A stretch of 64,000 bases of DNA from Chloroflexota bacterium (GTDB lineage Bacteria > Chloroflexota > Dehalococcoidia > Lucifugimonadales > Lucifugimonadaceae), in contig JAQCHZ010000009.1 of NCBI GenBank assembly GCA_027618835.1, forward strand, positions 1-64,000. Direction: 5' to 3'. Within the stretch, counting starts at the first letter, position 1, and every line of letters starts with the position of its first letter. The notes beneath the pieces were generated by a model. The model searched no databases. It was not told where the DNA came from and saw only the letters and a list, made by a program, of their open reading frames with translations. This document shows positions 35,197 to 43,771 of this stretch, piece after piece. A program made the position numbers and the translations under genes.

Positions 35197-36240
35197 CTAA
35201 ATATTCACGTGAACCTTGATCGAGCCCGACGTCTTATCCCAAGCCGCATCGAAACCGTCCTGAATATTTTCAAGCTCCACTTGATGCGTAACGATGTCGC
35301 GATAAGGAATATCTCCAGATTCGAGAAGTTCAACAGCAACCGTGTAGTCGTGACGACCATCTTTAACCCCGTAACAGTTCGCTGACTGAATTCGAACTTC
35401 CCGGAGAATAGGATCAAACAGATCGAACTCCATAGGAATCTTCACACCACCCAGATACAACATAGTCCCTTGAGTACGGGTCGCAGTTATCGCCTGCGTA
35501 AAAGACTCTGACTGGTGCCCGCCGACTGATTCAACTACGAAGTCGGCACCGATTCCGCCCGAAGCATCACGACACGCAGCTTCGAATTCGCCTGGCTCCG
35601 AGCCCACAACAATATCGGCACCCATCTTCTTAGCTGCTTCAGCCTGATGTGGGTGCCGCGCAGAAGCAATCACAGTGCGTGCGCCGAACGCCCTGGCACA
35701 AGCGATAGACGAAAGACCAATTGTTGCCGAACCCACAACACCAACAATGCTATTTGGTTGCATCTGGCCGAACCTAAAACCGTGCACACTCACAGCCATC
35801 GGTTCCACTAGTGCAGCATCAGTCCAATCCATCGAATCAGGAATTTTGAACAACCCTGCAGGTCTACGAGTCATGTACTGAGCAAAACCGCCACCAGTAT
35901 CCACTGCCATATTCAGGCAATGTCGCCACTGCCCATAACTACAGAAGTGACAGCTCATGCAAGCTCGACCACCACCAATCATCTCGATAGCAACACGATC
36001 CCCCACCTGAAGATTGTGATCGCCCTTTGGTATCTCAACAATCTCTCCCGCAACCTCGTGACCTGATGGCAAGGTTTGAGCTTCTGTACGGCTAGTAGTC
36101 ACATGCAAATCGGAACCGCAAATACCCGTTTGGCGAATTCGAATCATCGCCGAACCCTCAAACATTTCAGGCATCGGAACGTCCTGAACTATGTACTGAC
36201 CCGTTCCGTCATCCAGTGCTGCTCGCATCGTTTCTGCCAT
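35197..36240 (-). CDS. Zinc-dependent alcohol dehydrogenase (medium-chain)
   Basis: A 347-aa MDR-family enzyme. Catalytic zinc ligands are seen in GICGSDLHV (Cys) and SGHEVAGEI (His-Glu). The structural zinc loop has CMSCHFCSYGQWRHC. The Rossmann part shows VGVVGSATIGLSSIACARAF. It resembles threonine/sorbitol dehydrogenase-type members. The exact substrate is unknown. It is divergent from the dihydrodipicolinate-synthase-like gene. Confidence 0.92.
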   Translation of the reverse strand: MAETMRAALDDGTGQYIVQDVPMPEMFEGSAMIRIRQTGICGSDLHVTTSRTEAQTLPSGHEVAGEIVEIPKGDHNLQVGDRVAIEMIGGGRACMSCHFCSYGQWRHCLNMAVDTGGGFAQYMTRRPAGLFKIPDSMDWTDAALVEPMAVSVHGFRFGQMQPNSIVGVVGSATIGLSSIACARAFGARTVIASARHPHQAEAAKKMGADIVVGSEPGEFEAACRDASGGIGADFVVESVGGHQSESFTQAITATRTQGTMLYLGGVKIPMEFDLFDPILREVRIQSANCYGVKDGRHDYTVAVELLESGDIPYRDIVTHQVELENIQDGFDAAWDKTSGSIKVHVNI

Positions 36241-36373
36241 CGGTATCCCTCATATATGTTCAGCCAGCAGTTAAATTGCTGGCGATCTCAACTAATCGCC
36301 GCATATTACCCCACAATCGACGGTGTATTCTTCCAACGTTCCAATCCAACCATTAGCTAGCTATAAAACTTCA

Positions 36374-37309
36374 ATGACCACTTCATCTCAATTCCGCGGC
36401 GTCTACGCCATTCCAGTCACCCCATTCAACGAAGATCTCTCCGTCGATTGGGAATCTCTTCGAAAGTGCATCGCATTCAGCGTTGAAGCCGGAGCACACG
36501 GAATCGTCCTTCCCGTGAACGCATCAGAAGGTCCGTTCCTCACCGACGCAGAACGAAAAGAAGTTCTCAAAACCGGAATAGAAGTCGTAGACGGTGCTGT
36601 CCCAGTAATCGCCGGAGTCAGCGGGGCATCCACAGCTGTATCTGTTGAGCTAACGAAAAATGCAGCCGAACTCGGTGCCGACGCTGTAATGGCAATGCCG
36701 CCAAATGGTGCTGCCGGACAAGTTGTGTGGGACCACTATGTAGCCATCGCTGAAACAGGGCAGCTTCCAGTTTGGATCCAGAACAACAAGCCACCTGCCG
36801 GACCAGTTGTGCCTACGAACATGATGGTTAAAATGCTCAATGAAGTCGAACACGTCGACTACGTCAAAGAGGAAAGTCACCTACCCGGTCAGATCATGAC
36901 CGAACTGCTCGAAAAAGCCGGTGGAGCAGTCAAAGGCTTGATGGGTGGAATGGGCGGACGCTATCTCGTCGACGAATACCGCCGAGGATCAGCTGGAACA
37001 ATGCCAGCAGGTCACATCACCGATGCCCACGTGAAGCTCTGGAACGCCCTCGACGCTGGCGGTAGGGATAGCGAAGGTCTTCAGATCGTTACAGACGAAG
37101 CTCGAACCCTGTGGGAACGAATGATTCCTTCTCTCAACTTCGAATTCATGTTCGGAGCAAACGCTTACAAAGCCGCCTACTTCCGACGTGGAATCATCAA
37201 GACCGATCTGACGCGAAACCCCGCAAACAAATACCTCGACAAGCTCGATTACGAAGAACTCGACACCATCCTCGACCGAATGGGCGATCTGCTCAGTTGG
37301 AAGAAGTAG
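36374..37309 (+). CDS. Dihydrodipicolinate synthase/N-acetylneuraminate lyase family protein
   Basis: A 311-aa class I aldolase-fold protein from the ATG at 36374. N-terminal RGVYAIPVTPFNEDLSVDW and the Schiff-base Lys in DYVKEES (near residue 163) fit the family. The usual Tyr of the YNxP motif is replaced (PVWIQNNKPPAGP), and the GTTGE motif reads NASEG. It is therefore not a true DapA but a divergent lyase or dehydratase for another keto acid. Catabolic use is inferred. Confidence 0.87.
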   Translation: MTTSSQFRGVYAIPVTPFNEDLSVDWESLRKCIAFSVEAGAHGIVLPVNASEGPFLTDAERKEVLKTGIEVVDGAVPVIAGVSGASTAVSVELTKNAAELGADAVMAMPPNGAAGQVVWDHYVAIAETGQLPVWIQNNKPPAGPVVPTNMMVKMLNEVEHVDYVKEESHLPGQIMTELLEKAGGAVKGLMGGMGGRYLVDEYRRGSAGTMPAGHITDAHVKLWNALDAGGRDSEGLQIVTDEARTLWERMIPSLNFEFMFGANAYKAAYFRRGIIKTDLTRNPANKYLDKLDYEELDTILDRMGDLLSWKK

Positions 37310-37371
37310 GTTATTTAGCATCAGAAATCTTTCTCGATCGTGAGAGAGCCGAGCTAGCCAAGAATCCAATC

Positions 37372-37929
37372 ATGCAAGAAAATCTCCAAGATAAAACAAG
37401 AGACGAACTTACCGATCACCTCAACGCCATCGGTGTCAGTTCTGTGCTTGCCGAACGCGACCGGCCTGAAGAAAAAGTCGGCAAAAGTAGGTCCCGCCGT
37501 TCACTCGGGATAATCGATATTGACGGTGCCACGATCTACTGGGCGAACATCATGAAGGAAGATCTCAGTAAGGATTCTTCAGAACGCTGGTGGATCCATT
37601 TTGGAGTCCCCGACGAACATTCGATTCCAAAGGAACAGTCGGTCAGGATCAAAACGAAACGCAAGAAATCGTTTCCAGCTTTTGGCAATGTTGCCAAGGT
37701 GAAGTGGGAAGGTCAGGATCAAGGTCTTAAACTGGTCAGAACTCTCACTGCTAACAATGCAATTAGTCAGACAGCCACCGATCTTGGCAACATCGAAGTA
37801 CGAAGCCTGCACGACAAATTTCACGGCTGGTCAATCCAATTCGATCGTAAAATTGAACCAACCATCGACCACTGGGAAGCCCTCGAAGAACTCGCCGAAA
37901 TTCTTCAAAGTTCAGTTCGACGTTCCTAG
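37372..37929 (+). CDS. Hypothetical protein (185 aa)
   Basis: I do not recognise a family. The likely start is the ATG at 37372 (MQENLQDKTRDELTDHLNAI); upstream codons in this frame overlap the lyase gene and look like a shadow. The C-terminal two thirds is beta-rich and basic in the middle (KTKRKKSF) with many Trp. It lies 62 bp after the lyase gene on the same strand. Confidence 0.55.
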   Translation: MQENLQDKTRDELTDHLNAIGVSSVLAERDRPEEKVGKSRSRRSLGIIDIDGATIYWANIMKEDLSKDSSERWWIHFGVPDEHSIPKEQSVRIKTKRKKSFPAFGNVAKVKWEGQDQGLKLVRTLTANNAISQTATDLGNIEVRSLHDKFHGWSIQFDRKIEPTIDHWEALEELAEILQSSVRRS

Positions 37930-37950
37930 CATGACGGCGAATACGAACCG

Positions 37951-38154
37951 CTAGTCGTTATCTAACGCGTTGCGGCGTCGCCAAACAAGCACCATCACCA
38001 CGACCGGAAACGAAACGATCACTGCGCCCAAAATCATCACCATTACGCCGGGCGACAAACCCAACACATGATTAATCTTGGCACTCAACCACGCCCACAG
38101 AGTCGGATCTATAGGCTCCGAGTGATGAAGTAGCGTTCCAACCGGGTTTGCCAT
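37951..38154 (-). CDS. Small single-span membrane protein (67 aa)
   Basis: It has a short polar N-terminus, a strong helix (VMVMILGAVIVSFPVVVMVLVW, two parts around a Pro), and a basic end WRRRNALDND. It starts 1 nt after the TGA of the MFS gene (TGAGATG), so it is translated with it. It may be an accessory subunit of the transporter; no family is recognised. Confidence 0.55.
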   Translation of the reverse strand: MANPVGTLLHHSEPIDPTLWAWLSAKINHVLGLSPGVMVMILGAVIVSFPVVVMVLVWRRRNALDND

Positions 38155-38155
38155 C

Positions 38156-39496
38156 TCAAGCCCGATCCGCTACCGATTTATCCAAATCAACTGCACCATC
38201 AGCCGGCACTGGCGAGTACCTCACCGAGTGGTTTTTTTCGCGAATCGACAACGAAACTATCCCAGCCGCCACTAGCGTCAACGCACCGATCGCAAACGGA
38301 ACGTCATAGGAACCCCACGCAGTAAACGCCCAGCCGAAGAGCATCACTGCTGCAGCCCCGCCGAGCTGGTGCGCCATGTTTGCGAAACCGAACAACGTTC
38401 CCAGGTTTCGAACACCGTAAACATCCGCCGTCAACGAAGCTGTCAAAGGCACAGTGGCCAGCCACGACATTCCGCCTATAACAGCGAATGCCCATATCGC
38501 CGATGGACCCGGCAGAACTATTAATGAAACAAAGGCGACTGCTCGAATCAGATAGACCGCACCAAGCAGATTCTTTCTCTGCCATCTATCCGATAGAAGT
38601 CCAATGACCAGCACACCACAGGCATTTATTCCACTTAGCACCCCGAACGCCAACGCCGCAGTACCCGTTGAAATATCTTCACTAATGGCCCAACGCACAA
38701 AATGAATGGAAATCGAAGCCGTCGTAATCCCACACACGAAATAGGCGATGGATAGCTGCCAGATCGGCTTCGAGCTAAGAGAATCTCTCCACTTTTCAAC
38801 AAATTTGGGACCAACCGGGCGCACGACAATTCCGGTCTCCCCGGTTCCAGCAGATACCTCACCATCAATCTCAAGACCCATGTCACTCGGATTACTCCGA
38901 ACGACAATTAGAAGCATCGGTACACCAAGCGCGAGTGCCAATCCACCGACTAGCAAGTAGGCCGTCTGCCAGCTGAACTCGATCAATACGTAGCTCAAGA
39001 ATGGCACGACGATGAGTCCACCAACCGAACCACCGGCTATCAGAACCGCCATCGCCATTCCGCGCTTTTTCTCAAACCAACGTGCGACGATCACTCCCGT
39101 AGCGGCTGGAGAAACGCCGCCGGAAGCGAACGAAATTACAAATCCGTAGAGCGCGATCAACCCGTAGATATTCGTGACGTAGGAAACCGCAATAGTTGCG
39201 ATCGACATGATCATCAACGAAATAACGACGACTCGCCTGCCGCCATAAACGTCAGTAAGTCGACCGATGAAAGGCTGCGAAATCCCGTTGACCAACCACC
39301 CGACCGACGCTGCGATAGAAACGGTCGCCGTCGAGATTCCCCAGTCCTGCTCCCACGTATTTACGAATACACCGAATCCCTGCCGAGATCCGATCGCGAG
39401 GAATGTAGCGAAAAACAGCGCGGCGATGACGTACCAACCGTAGTAGATACCGCGCTTCTCGGAAGATCCGTCCAGCCCCGACCGGTCTTTACTCAT
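38156..39496 (-). CDS. MFS transporter, monocarboxylate/oxalate-formate type
   Basis: A 446-aa permease with twelve predicted membrane helices. YYGWYVIAALFFATFLAIGS at the N-terminus and GRLTDVYGGRRVVVISLMI (motif A) after helix 2, then EKKRGMAMAVLIAGGSVGG, are typical of the oxalate:formate / monocarboxylate group. It probably takes up organic acids for the nearby catabolic enzymes. It ends in TGA. A small membrane gene follows directly. Confidence 0.9.
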   Translation of the reverse strand: MSKDRSGLDGSSEKRGIYYGWYVIAALFFATFLAIGSRQGFGVFVNTWEQDWGISTATVSIAASVGWLVNGISQPFIGRLTDVYGGRRVVVISLMIMSIATIAVSYVTNIYGLIALYGFVISFASGGVSPAATGVIVARWFEKKRGMAMAVLIAGGSVGGLIVVPFLSYVLIEFSWQTAYLLVGGLALALGVPMLLIVVRSNPSDMGLEIDGEVSAGTGETGIVVRPVGPKFVEKWRDSLSSKPIWQLSIAYFVCGITTASISIHFVRWAISEDISTGTAALAFGVLSGINACGVLVIGLLSDRWQRKNLLGAVYLIRAVAFVSLIVLPGPSAIWAFAVIGGMSWLATVPLTASLTADVYGVRNLGTLFGFANMAHQLGGAAAVMLFGWAFTAWGSYDVPFAIGALTLVAAGIVSLSIREKNHSVRYSPVPADGAVDLDKSVADRA

Positions 39497-39551
39497 CGTT
39501 GTTCAACTCCAGGCGCGCAAATACTATTGACCGTACAGCGCTGCCTCTTAT

Positions 39552-39583
39552 TCTCTATCTCCCTCCCGATTTGGGAGAGAGAA
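39552..39583. repeat. Intergenic hairpin resembling the head of the dispersed repeat
   Basis: TCTCCC (39558-39563) and GGGAGA (39573-39578) form a hairpin within a CT-rich/GA-rich context similar to the CTCTCTCCCAGAGTGGGAG heads at 48445 and 52994. The core part of the repeat is missing. Confidence 0.35.
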
Positions 39584-39586
39584 CCA

Positions 39587-39727
39587 TTACTCATCAATCT
39601 CGCGAATTTTCGTCGCCCAATCTTTGCCTTCGTCGAGTCTGCCTTGCGCATACCCAGCTTTTCGACCCATGAAGTAAATGGTCGATCCGACAACAAGAGC
39701 TAAAACGAGCACGATCAGGAACTGCAT
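39587..39727 (-). CDS. Small single-span membrane protein (46 aa)
   Basis: An N-terminal membrane helix (MQFLIVLVLALVVGSTIYFM) is followed by a short polar tail GRKAGYAQGRLDEGKDWATK and IREIDE. It starts at the ATG at 39727, 17 nt downstream of the amidohydrolase stop, and ends in TAA. It is similar in style to the small protein at 37951. The function is unknown. Confidence 0.5.
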   Translation of the reverse strand: MQFLIVLVLALVVGSTIYFMGRKAGYAQGRLDEGKDWATKIREIDE

Positions 39728-39743
39728 GATTGACTCTTACTAA

Positions 39744-40625
39744 CTAATCGACGCGCAAAATTTCAACTGCGTCTCGATTGATAATCCCCTCGATGTCCTC
39801 TGAAGGGATCTGTGGCAAGTGATGATCCTTTGCGAACTTCTCTAATCCACGAAGGTGGTCGATGTTGTCTTGCGGACGTGTCACTGGCCAGTCAGATGCG
39901 AACAAAATCTTATCGGTCACACCCCATTCGTAGAACAAACGCATGCCCTGCCAGAACGAATAAGGACGGTAGTACTGCGCTGAAACGTCGGCCCAAACGT
40001 TCGGATGCTTCCGCACAACCGCCATACAGTCGTTTTGCCACGGGTGACCCAAATGAGCCAGAACCATCGTCAGATTCGGGAACGCCATGGCGATCTTGTC
40101 CGATGTCAGAGGGTGAGCATAAGTTAGAGGAGCCTCGGCCATCGGTGATGTTCCCTGGTGGAACACAATCGAGATACCGTCTGCTTCAAGGCGAGCAAAT
40201 AGTTCAAATGCCTCGGGACCTGTTGGATCGAAATCCTGATAGTTCGGGCCAAGCTTGATTCCCTTGCAGCCAAGATCACCAACACAGCGGTCGTACTCGT
40301 CTTTCCAGTTTGGATCGAGAGGATGAAGCGACATGAAGGGGACGATCTTGTCGGGGGCATGCTTTGCAGTTTCCGCAGCCACATCGTTGTGGTTCATTCC
40401 ACCCCAATCGGAGATTTCAAGAACCTGCTCATCAGGTCGCCACGGACGCTGTGCGATTCCGAAAATGAACGCTTTGTCGACCGGTCCCATGTCTCGCAGA
40501 TAATCGTCGATCGAGTTGGTCAGTTGAACGCTCTCGCCCGACCTCATTGTCGTTTCGATCTTCATCTGGTCCGGCGGAACAGTCTCACGATGGCTGGGTA
40601 GGTGAGTGTGAACGTCAACGATCAT
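39744..40625 (-). CDS. Amidohydrolase family protein (ACMSD-like TIM barrel)
   Basis: A 293-aa metal-dependent hydrolase or decarboxylase. The N-terminal MIVDVHTHLPSHRE has the H-x-H metal ligands. ISIVFHQGTSPM carries a barrel His, LAHLGHPWQNDCMAV another, and LFASDWPVTRP the catalytic Asp near residue 245. The family includes 2-pyrone-4,6-dicarboxylate hydrolase and ACMSD-like decarboxylases. The substrate is unknown. It lies between two transporters, suggesting uptake and breakdown of an organic acid. Confidence 0.9.
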   Translation of the reverse strand: MIVDVHTHLPSHRETVPPDQMKIETTMRSGESVQLTNSIDDYLRDMGPVDKAFIFGIAQRPWRPDEQVLEISDWGGMNHNDVAAETAKHAPDKIVPFMSLHPLDPNWKDEYDRCVGDLGCKGIKLGPNYQDFDPTGPEAFELFARLEADGISIVFHQGTSPMAEAPLTYAHPLTSDKIAMAFPNLTMVLAHLGHPWQNDCMAVVRKHPNVWADVSAQYYRPYSFWQGMRLFYEWGVTDKILFASDWPVTRPQDNIDHLRGLEKFAKDHHLPQIPSEDIEGIINRDAVEILRVD

Positions 40626-40741
40626 TTTGTAGTTCTCCGGCGAGCTGCTAACAACGCCACACTAGCAAGTGGCGATGGTCGCAAATATTACGCCACAAAA
40701 CCTCCCGATAGAACTTCACCAGACTTAGATTGGCCAGCATT

Positions 40742-40768
40742 GTCATTCTGAACCAGATTCAGAATGAC
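40742..40768. repeat. Perfect 11-bp inverted repeat
   Basis: GTCATTCTGAA (40742-40752) and TTCAGAATGAC (40758-40768) pair fully around CCAGA. It lies in the divergent spacer before the MFS gene at 40817. The form is like common intergenic palindromes, and no T-run makes it a clear terminator. Confidence 0.6.
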
Positions 40769-40816
40769 GTTCAATCACCGACAGCGTTTCTGGCAGGGCA
40801 TGTATAAAGTTCTCCC

Positions 40817-42076
40817 GTGAGCGCACCCAACGAAATAATCCAGCCTGAATTCCGCCAGTGGCGCAACCGCGTGCTATTCAGTTACGCCGGGTTCTACCTG
40901 TTTGTATACATGGGCAGATTCAACCATTGGCCAGCCGGACCCGTGATGCGAGAACAGCTCGACTTCACTCACATCGAGCTTGGAATAATCAACGCCTGCC
41001 TGCTCTGGGGCTTCGCATTGGGCGGAATGACACACGGCAGAATCGCTGAGGCATATGGATACCGATTTTGGCTCGTAACCGGAACACTCGCATCGGTCGC
41101 ACTTAACTGGGTCACCAGCTTCGGCACGAATCTTTGGACAATCGCTATTCCGTGGGGAATCAACGGATATGTAAACGCCACCGTTTGGGCACCTGGAATC
41201 GGAATGCTCGCCCAATGGTGGCACCGATCGCACCGTGGTCGAGTGATGGGACTCATCGGAGTTTCCGCCGGATCAGCCATGCTCGTGATGTGGCTCGTAA
41301 CCGGTTGGACAGTCGCCGAATTCGGTTGGCGAGCAGCGTTTAGATACCCGCCGCTGTTGATGCTTCCTGCAGCAATCGCCCTATTCTTCCTCGTTCGCGA
41401 CCGGCCATCGGATGTCGGACTCGACGATCTCGATCAATCTGGAACCATTCCAAGTTTAGAAGTCGTGCCAGAACGCGCTTCTACGCACACTGCATTCACC
41501 GCTTATAGGATTCTCTACACAAACTGGCGATTCGTAGCCACCTCTCACGTAAAAGGACTCGAAAACGTAGTTCGCTACGGACTAACTACGTGGGCACCGC
41601 TCTACTACTTCGAAGAAGCCGGACTTTCAATTGAAACGACAGCCTTAGTGACCGTCGCACTACCCGTCGGCTATCTAACCGCCCCGATGGTCTCAGGTTG
41701 GATATCCGACGTGCTTCTCGGAGGACGGCGAAGTCCGATGATCGCCGCATCCGCACTGATATCTGCCGCCGCCCTCGTCGGACTGGCAGTAATCCCCGCT
41801 GAAAACATTTACGCAGGCGCAGCGCTGCTCTTCATCGGAGCCTTCGCAATGAGTCTTTCGATGACATCGACTTTAGTCGTCGACATGGCAGGGCCAAAAT
41901 ACGCAGCAACCGCCTCAGGCATTCTCGACGGACACGGCTACGTCTACGCTGGAGCCCAAGCCATCATCTTCGCCCTAGTCCTCGACACTGCTGGCGCACC
42001 TTGGCATCTAGTGTTCCTCGGAATGGCAGGGGCACGAATCCTCTCAGCCTTAATCGCTTGGCGCGTAAGGCTGTAG
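40817..42076 (+). CDS. MFS transporter (419 aa)
   Basis: A GTG-started permease with twelve predicted helices. LLWGFALGGMTHGRIAEAYG corresponds to the helix 2-3 region, HRGRVMGLIGVSAGSAMLVM to helix 4, RDRPSDVGLDD is the central loop, and GWISDVLLGGRRSPMIAASA repeats motif A in the second half. It resembles the glycerol-3-phosphate / hexuronate (OPA/ACS) transporter group. The substrate is not readable. It is divergent from the amidohydrolase. Confidence 0.88.
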   Translation: MSAPNEIIQPEFRQWRNRVLFSYAGFYLFVYMGRFNHWPAGPVMREQLDFTHIELGIINACLLWGFALGGMTHGRIAEAYGYRFWLVTGTLASVALNWVTSFGTNLWTIAIPWGINGYVNATVWAPGIGMLAQWWHRSHRGRVMGLIGVSAGSAMLVMWLVTGWTVAEFGWRAAFRYPPLLMLPAAIALFFLVRDRPSDVGLDDLDQSGTIPSLEVVPERASTHTAFTAYRILYTNWRFVATSHVKGLENVVRYGLTTWAPLYYFEEAGLSIETTALVTVALPVGYLTAPMVSGWISDVLLGGRRSPMIAASALISAAALVGLAVIPAENIYAGAALLFIGAFAMSLSMTSTLVVDMAGPKYAATASGILDGHGYVYAGAQAIIFALVLDTAGAPWHLVFLGMAGARILSALIAWRVRL

Positions 42077-42111
42077 AGGTTTGCAGTAGATTGTCCACAG
42101 AACTCAACAAC

Positions 42112-42741
42112 CTAATCCCTTAGCACCCTGAACCCGATCTCCGCACCCAAGCTCTTCTTCATCGAGAGCTTGATCATCAGCAGGCACAGCGGTTCCAGCA
42201 GACGTGATATCGCCAGCTTGCCAGCGTCGATTACGTCGAAGCCGAGTTCGTTAATCAGCCCAGTGACTAACGACTTAGCGTCCTTATCGTCTCCGCAAAT
42301 CGGAATCGAAATCTCTCGATCGTCCAGCTTCTTACCGTCGAGCAATCGAGCGTCAACGATATTCAGCGCCTTCACCACGTGAGCACCAATCGCCCATCGA
42401 GCCACCTGCTCGCCGCCTGAATCGTCGTGACCAATCCCAAGATTTAGGCCGCCAACAAACGGGTTCGTGGCATCAATAATCACTCGCCCAGTCAAATCGC
42501 AGAGCGCACTCAAAGAAACCTCAGCGGCACTCCACGGAACCGCCAAAACAATCACATCTGCATCAGCTATCGATTCAGCCAACCCTGCCGCGGAAACACC
42601 ATTTCCGAGCGATACAACCAACTCAACAACACGCTCCGACTCAGGCGAACGCGAACCGATCACAACAGAATGCCCCAAACCCGACCATGCCTTAGCCAGT
42701 CCGGTCCCAACGCTCCCGCTTCCAACAACAGCGATTCGCAT
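42112..42741 (-). CDS. NADPH-dependent F420 reductase-like NAD(P)-binding protein
   Basis: A 209-aa protein starting MRIAVVGSGSVGTGLAKAWS, a dinucleotide-binding motif of the NADP oxidoreductase, coenzyme F420-dependent family. VIGSRSPESE suggests NADP preference, and VIVLAVPWSAAEV, IIDATNPF and HVVKALNIVDA follow the family order. F420 use is not proven. Its ATG overlaps the stop of the epimerase gene upstream (TAATG), so the two are co-translated. Confidence 0.85.
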   Translation of the reverse strand: MRIAVVGSGSVGTGLAKAWSGLGHSVVIGSRSPESERVVELVVSLGNGVSAAGLAESIADADVIVLAVPWSAAEVSLSALCDLTGRVIIDATNPFVGGLNLGIGHDDSGGEQVARWAIGAHVVKALNIVDARLLDGKKLDDREISIPICGDDKDAKSLVTGLINELGFDVIDAGKLAISRLLEPLCLLMIKLSMKKSLGAEIGFRVLRD

Positions 42742-43505
42742 TAGTTTTCAATCTCTAGGTGCGACTGCGGAACCCAACCAAGCAACGTCTTAGCCTTGGT
42801 CAAGTTGTGCTCCTTTTCGTTCTCGTCGCCTGCGATGAACACCGCATCGAACCGTCCGTGCCCGATCTGAACGTTATCTAATGCAGCCAAGTACGCACGT
42901 GCAAGATCGGATTCGTCCGTAACAAACAAAGGATTCGATCCGTCAGGTCGATCGGTAACCGGCCGTGCGCGCTCTTCCAAATATGCTTCACGACCCCGTG
43001 GTCCTGTTATTCGCAACGCGGTAACGTTCATGTCGAACCACGACGCAAAGTACGAACAAATTCGCTCGCCAAATCCCTTGCTCAGACCGTAAGCACTCGG
43101 CGTATCGAACGGAAGTTCGTCTTCGTTCTTGTAGTAATCACGATTACGGTGGTGAACGCTCATCGAACTCGTATAAACGCCCCGTTTCAATCCGGCGCCC
43201 TGAGCTAGCCACAGGAAAGTATGGAGTCCGAGACAGTTGACCTCGTAGTTCTCTCTAATCACCTTCAAGTCTTGGTCTGTGACCGATCCGCCCTGCGGAC
43301 TCAGCATTACTAGCCATATAAACGCGTCGACACCCTCGACTGCCTTTTGAATCGCCACCGGATCGGTAACCGATCCCTTCACGAATTCGACGCCTTCGTG
43401 CTTCGGCTCTGCAAGATCAAGAACACGAACTTCGTGTTTTTCCTGAAGATACGGAGTGATGAACGAGCCAACCATTCCAGATCCGCCAGCAAGCAATATT
43501 TTCAA
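42741..43505 (-). CDS. NAD-dependent epimerase/dehydratase family protein
   Basis: A 254-aa extended SDR. The N-terminal MKILLAGGSGMVGSFITPYL binds NAD. VYTSSMSVHHRN gives the Ser region, and PSAYGLSKGFGERIC the YxxxK catalytic pair (near residue 138). It is the first gene of a two-gene operon with the F420-reductase-like gene. Sugar or steroid-like substrates are possible. Confidence 0.9.
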   Translation of the reverse strand: MKILLAGGSGMVGSFITPYLQEKHEVRVLDLAEPKHEGVEFVKGSVTDPVAIQKAVEGVDAFIWLVMLSPQGGSVTDQDLKVIRENYEVNCLGLHTFLWLAQGAGLKRGVYTSSMSVHHRNRDYYKNEDELPFDTPSAYGLSKGFGERICSYFASWFDMNVTALRITGPRGREAYLEERARPVTDRPDGSNPLFVTDESDLARAYLAALDNVQIGHGRFDAVFIAGDENEKEHNLTKAKTLLGWVPQSHLEIEN

Positions 43506-43518
43506 ATCATTTTCTTTC

Positions 43519-43595
43519 GTTTGGTCGCGCTCGTCATCGGATGACTCGGCTCCGGATCGCAGTCTCCTACCCTAGCCCTTCCATCCGGAAGGGGA
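43519..43595. repeat. 77-bp perfect direct repeat, copy 1 (dispersed hairpin repeat, minus orientation)
   Basis: The sequence starts GTTTGGTCGCGCTCGTCATC and ends CCTTCCATCCGGAAGGGGA. It is identical to 43684-43760. Its reverse complement carries the GGAGCCGAGTCATCCGATGA core of the dispersed repeat family. Confidence 0.9.
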
Positions 43596-43683
43596 TAGCG
43601 GCAGCGTTGGTCGCAGTCTTATTTGTCGCGCTCTCGTTACGTTCCATCGTCGTAGAACGACTCAGTAACGCGTCGCAATTCTA

Positions 43684-43760
43684 GTTTGGTCGCGCTCGTC
43701 ATCGGATGACTCGGCTCCGGATCGCAGTCTCCTACCCTAGCCCTTCCATCCGGAAGGGGA
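43684..43760. repeat. 77-bp perfect direct repeat, copy 2
   Basis: It is identical over all 77 bases to 43519-43595, 165 bp apart. The spacer holds a related but degenerate segment (TGGTCGCAGTCTTATTTGTC, GCGCTCTCGTTACG...CAGTAACG). Confidence 0.9.
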
Positions 43761-43771
43761 CAACTGCGTGA

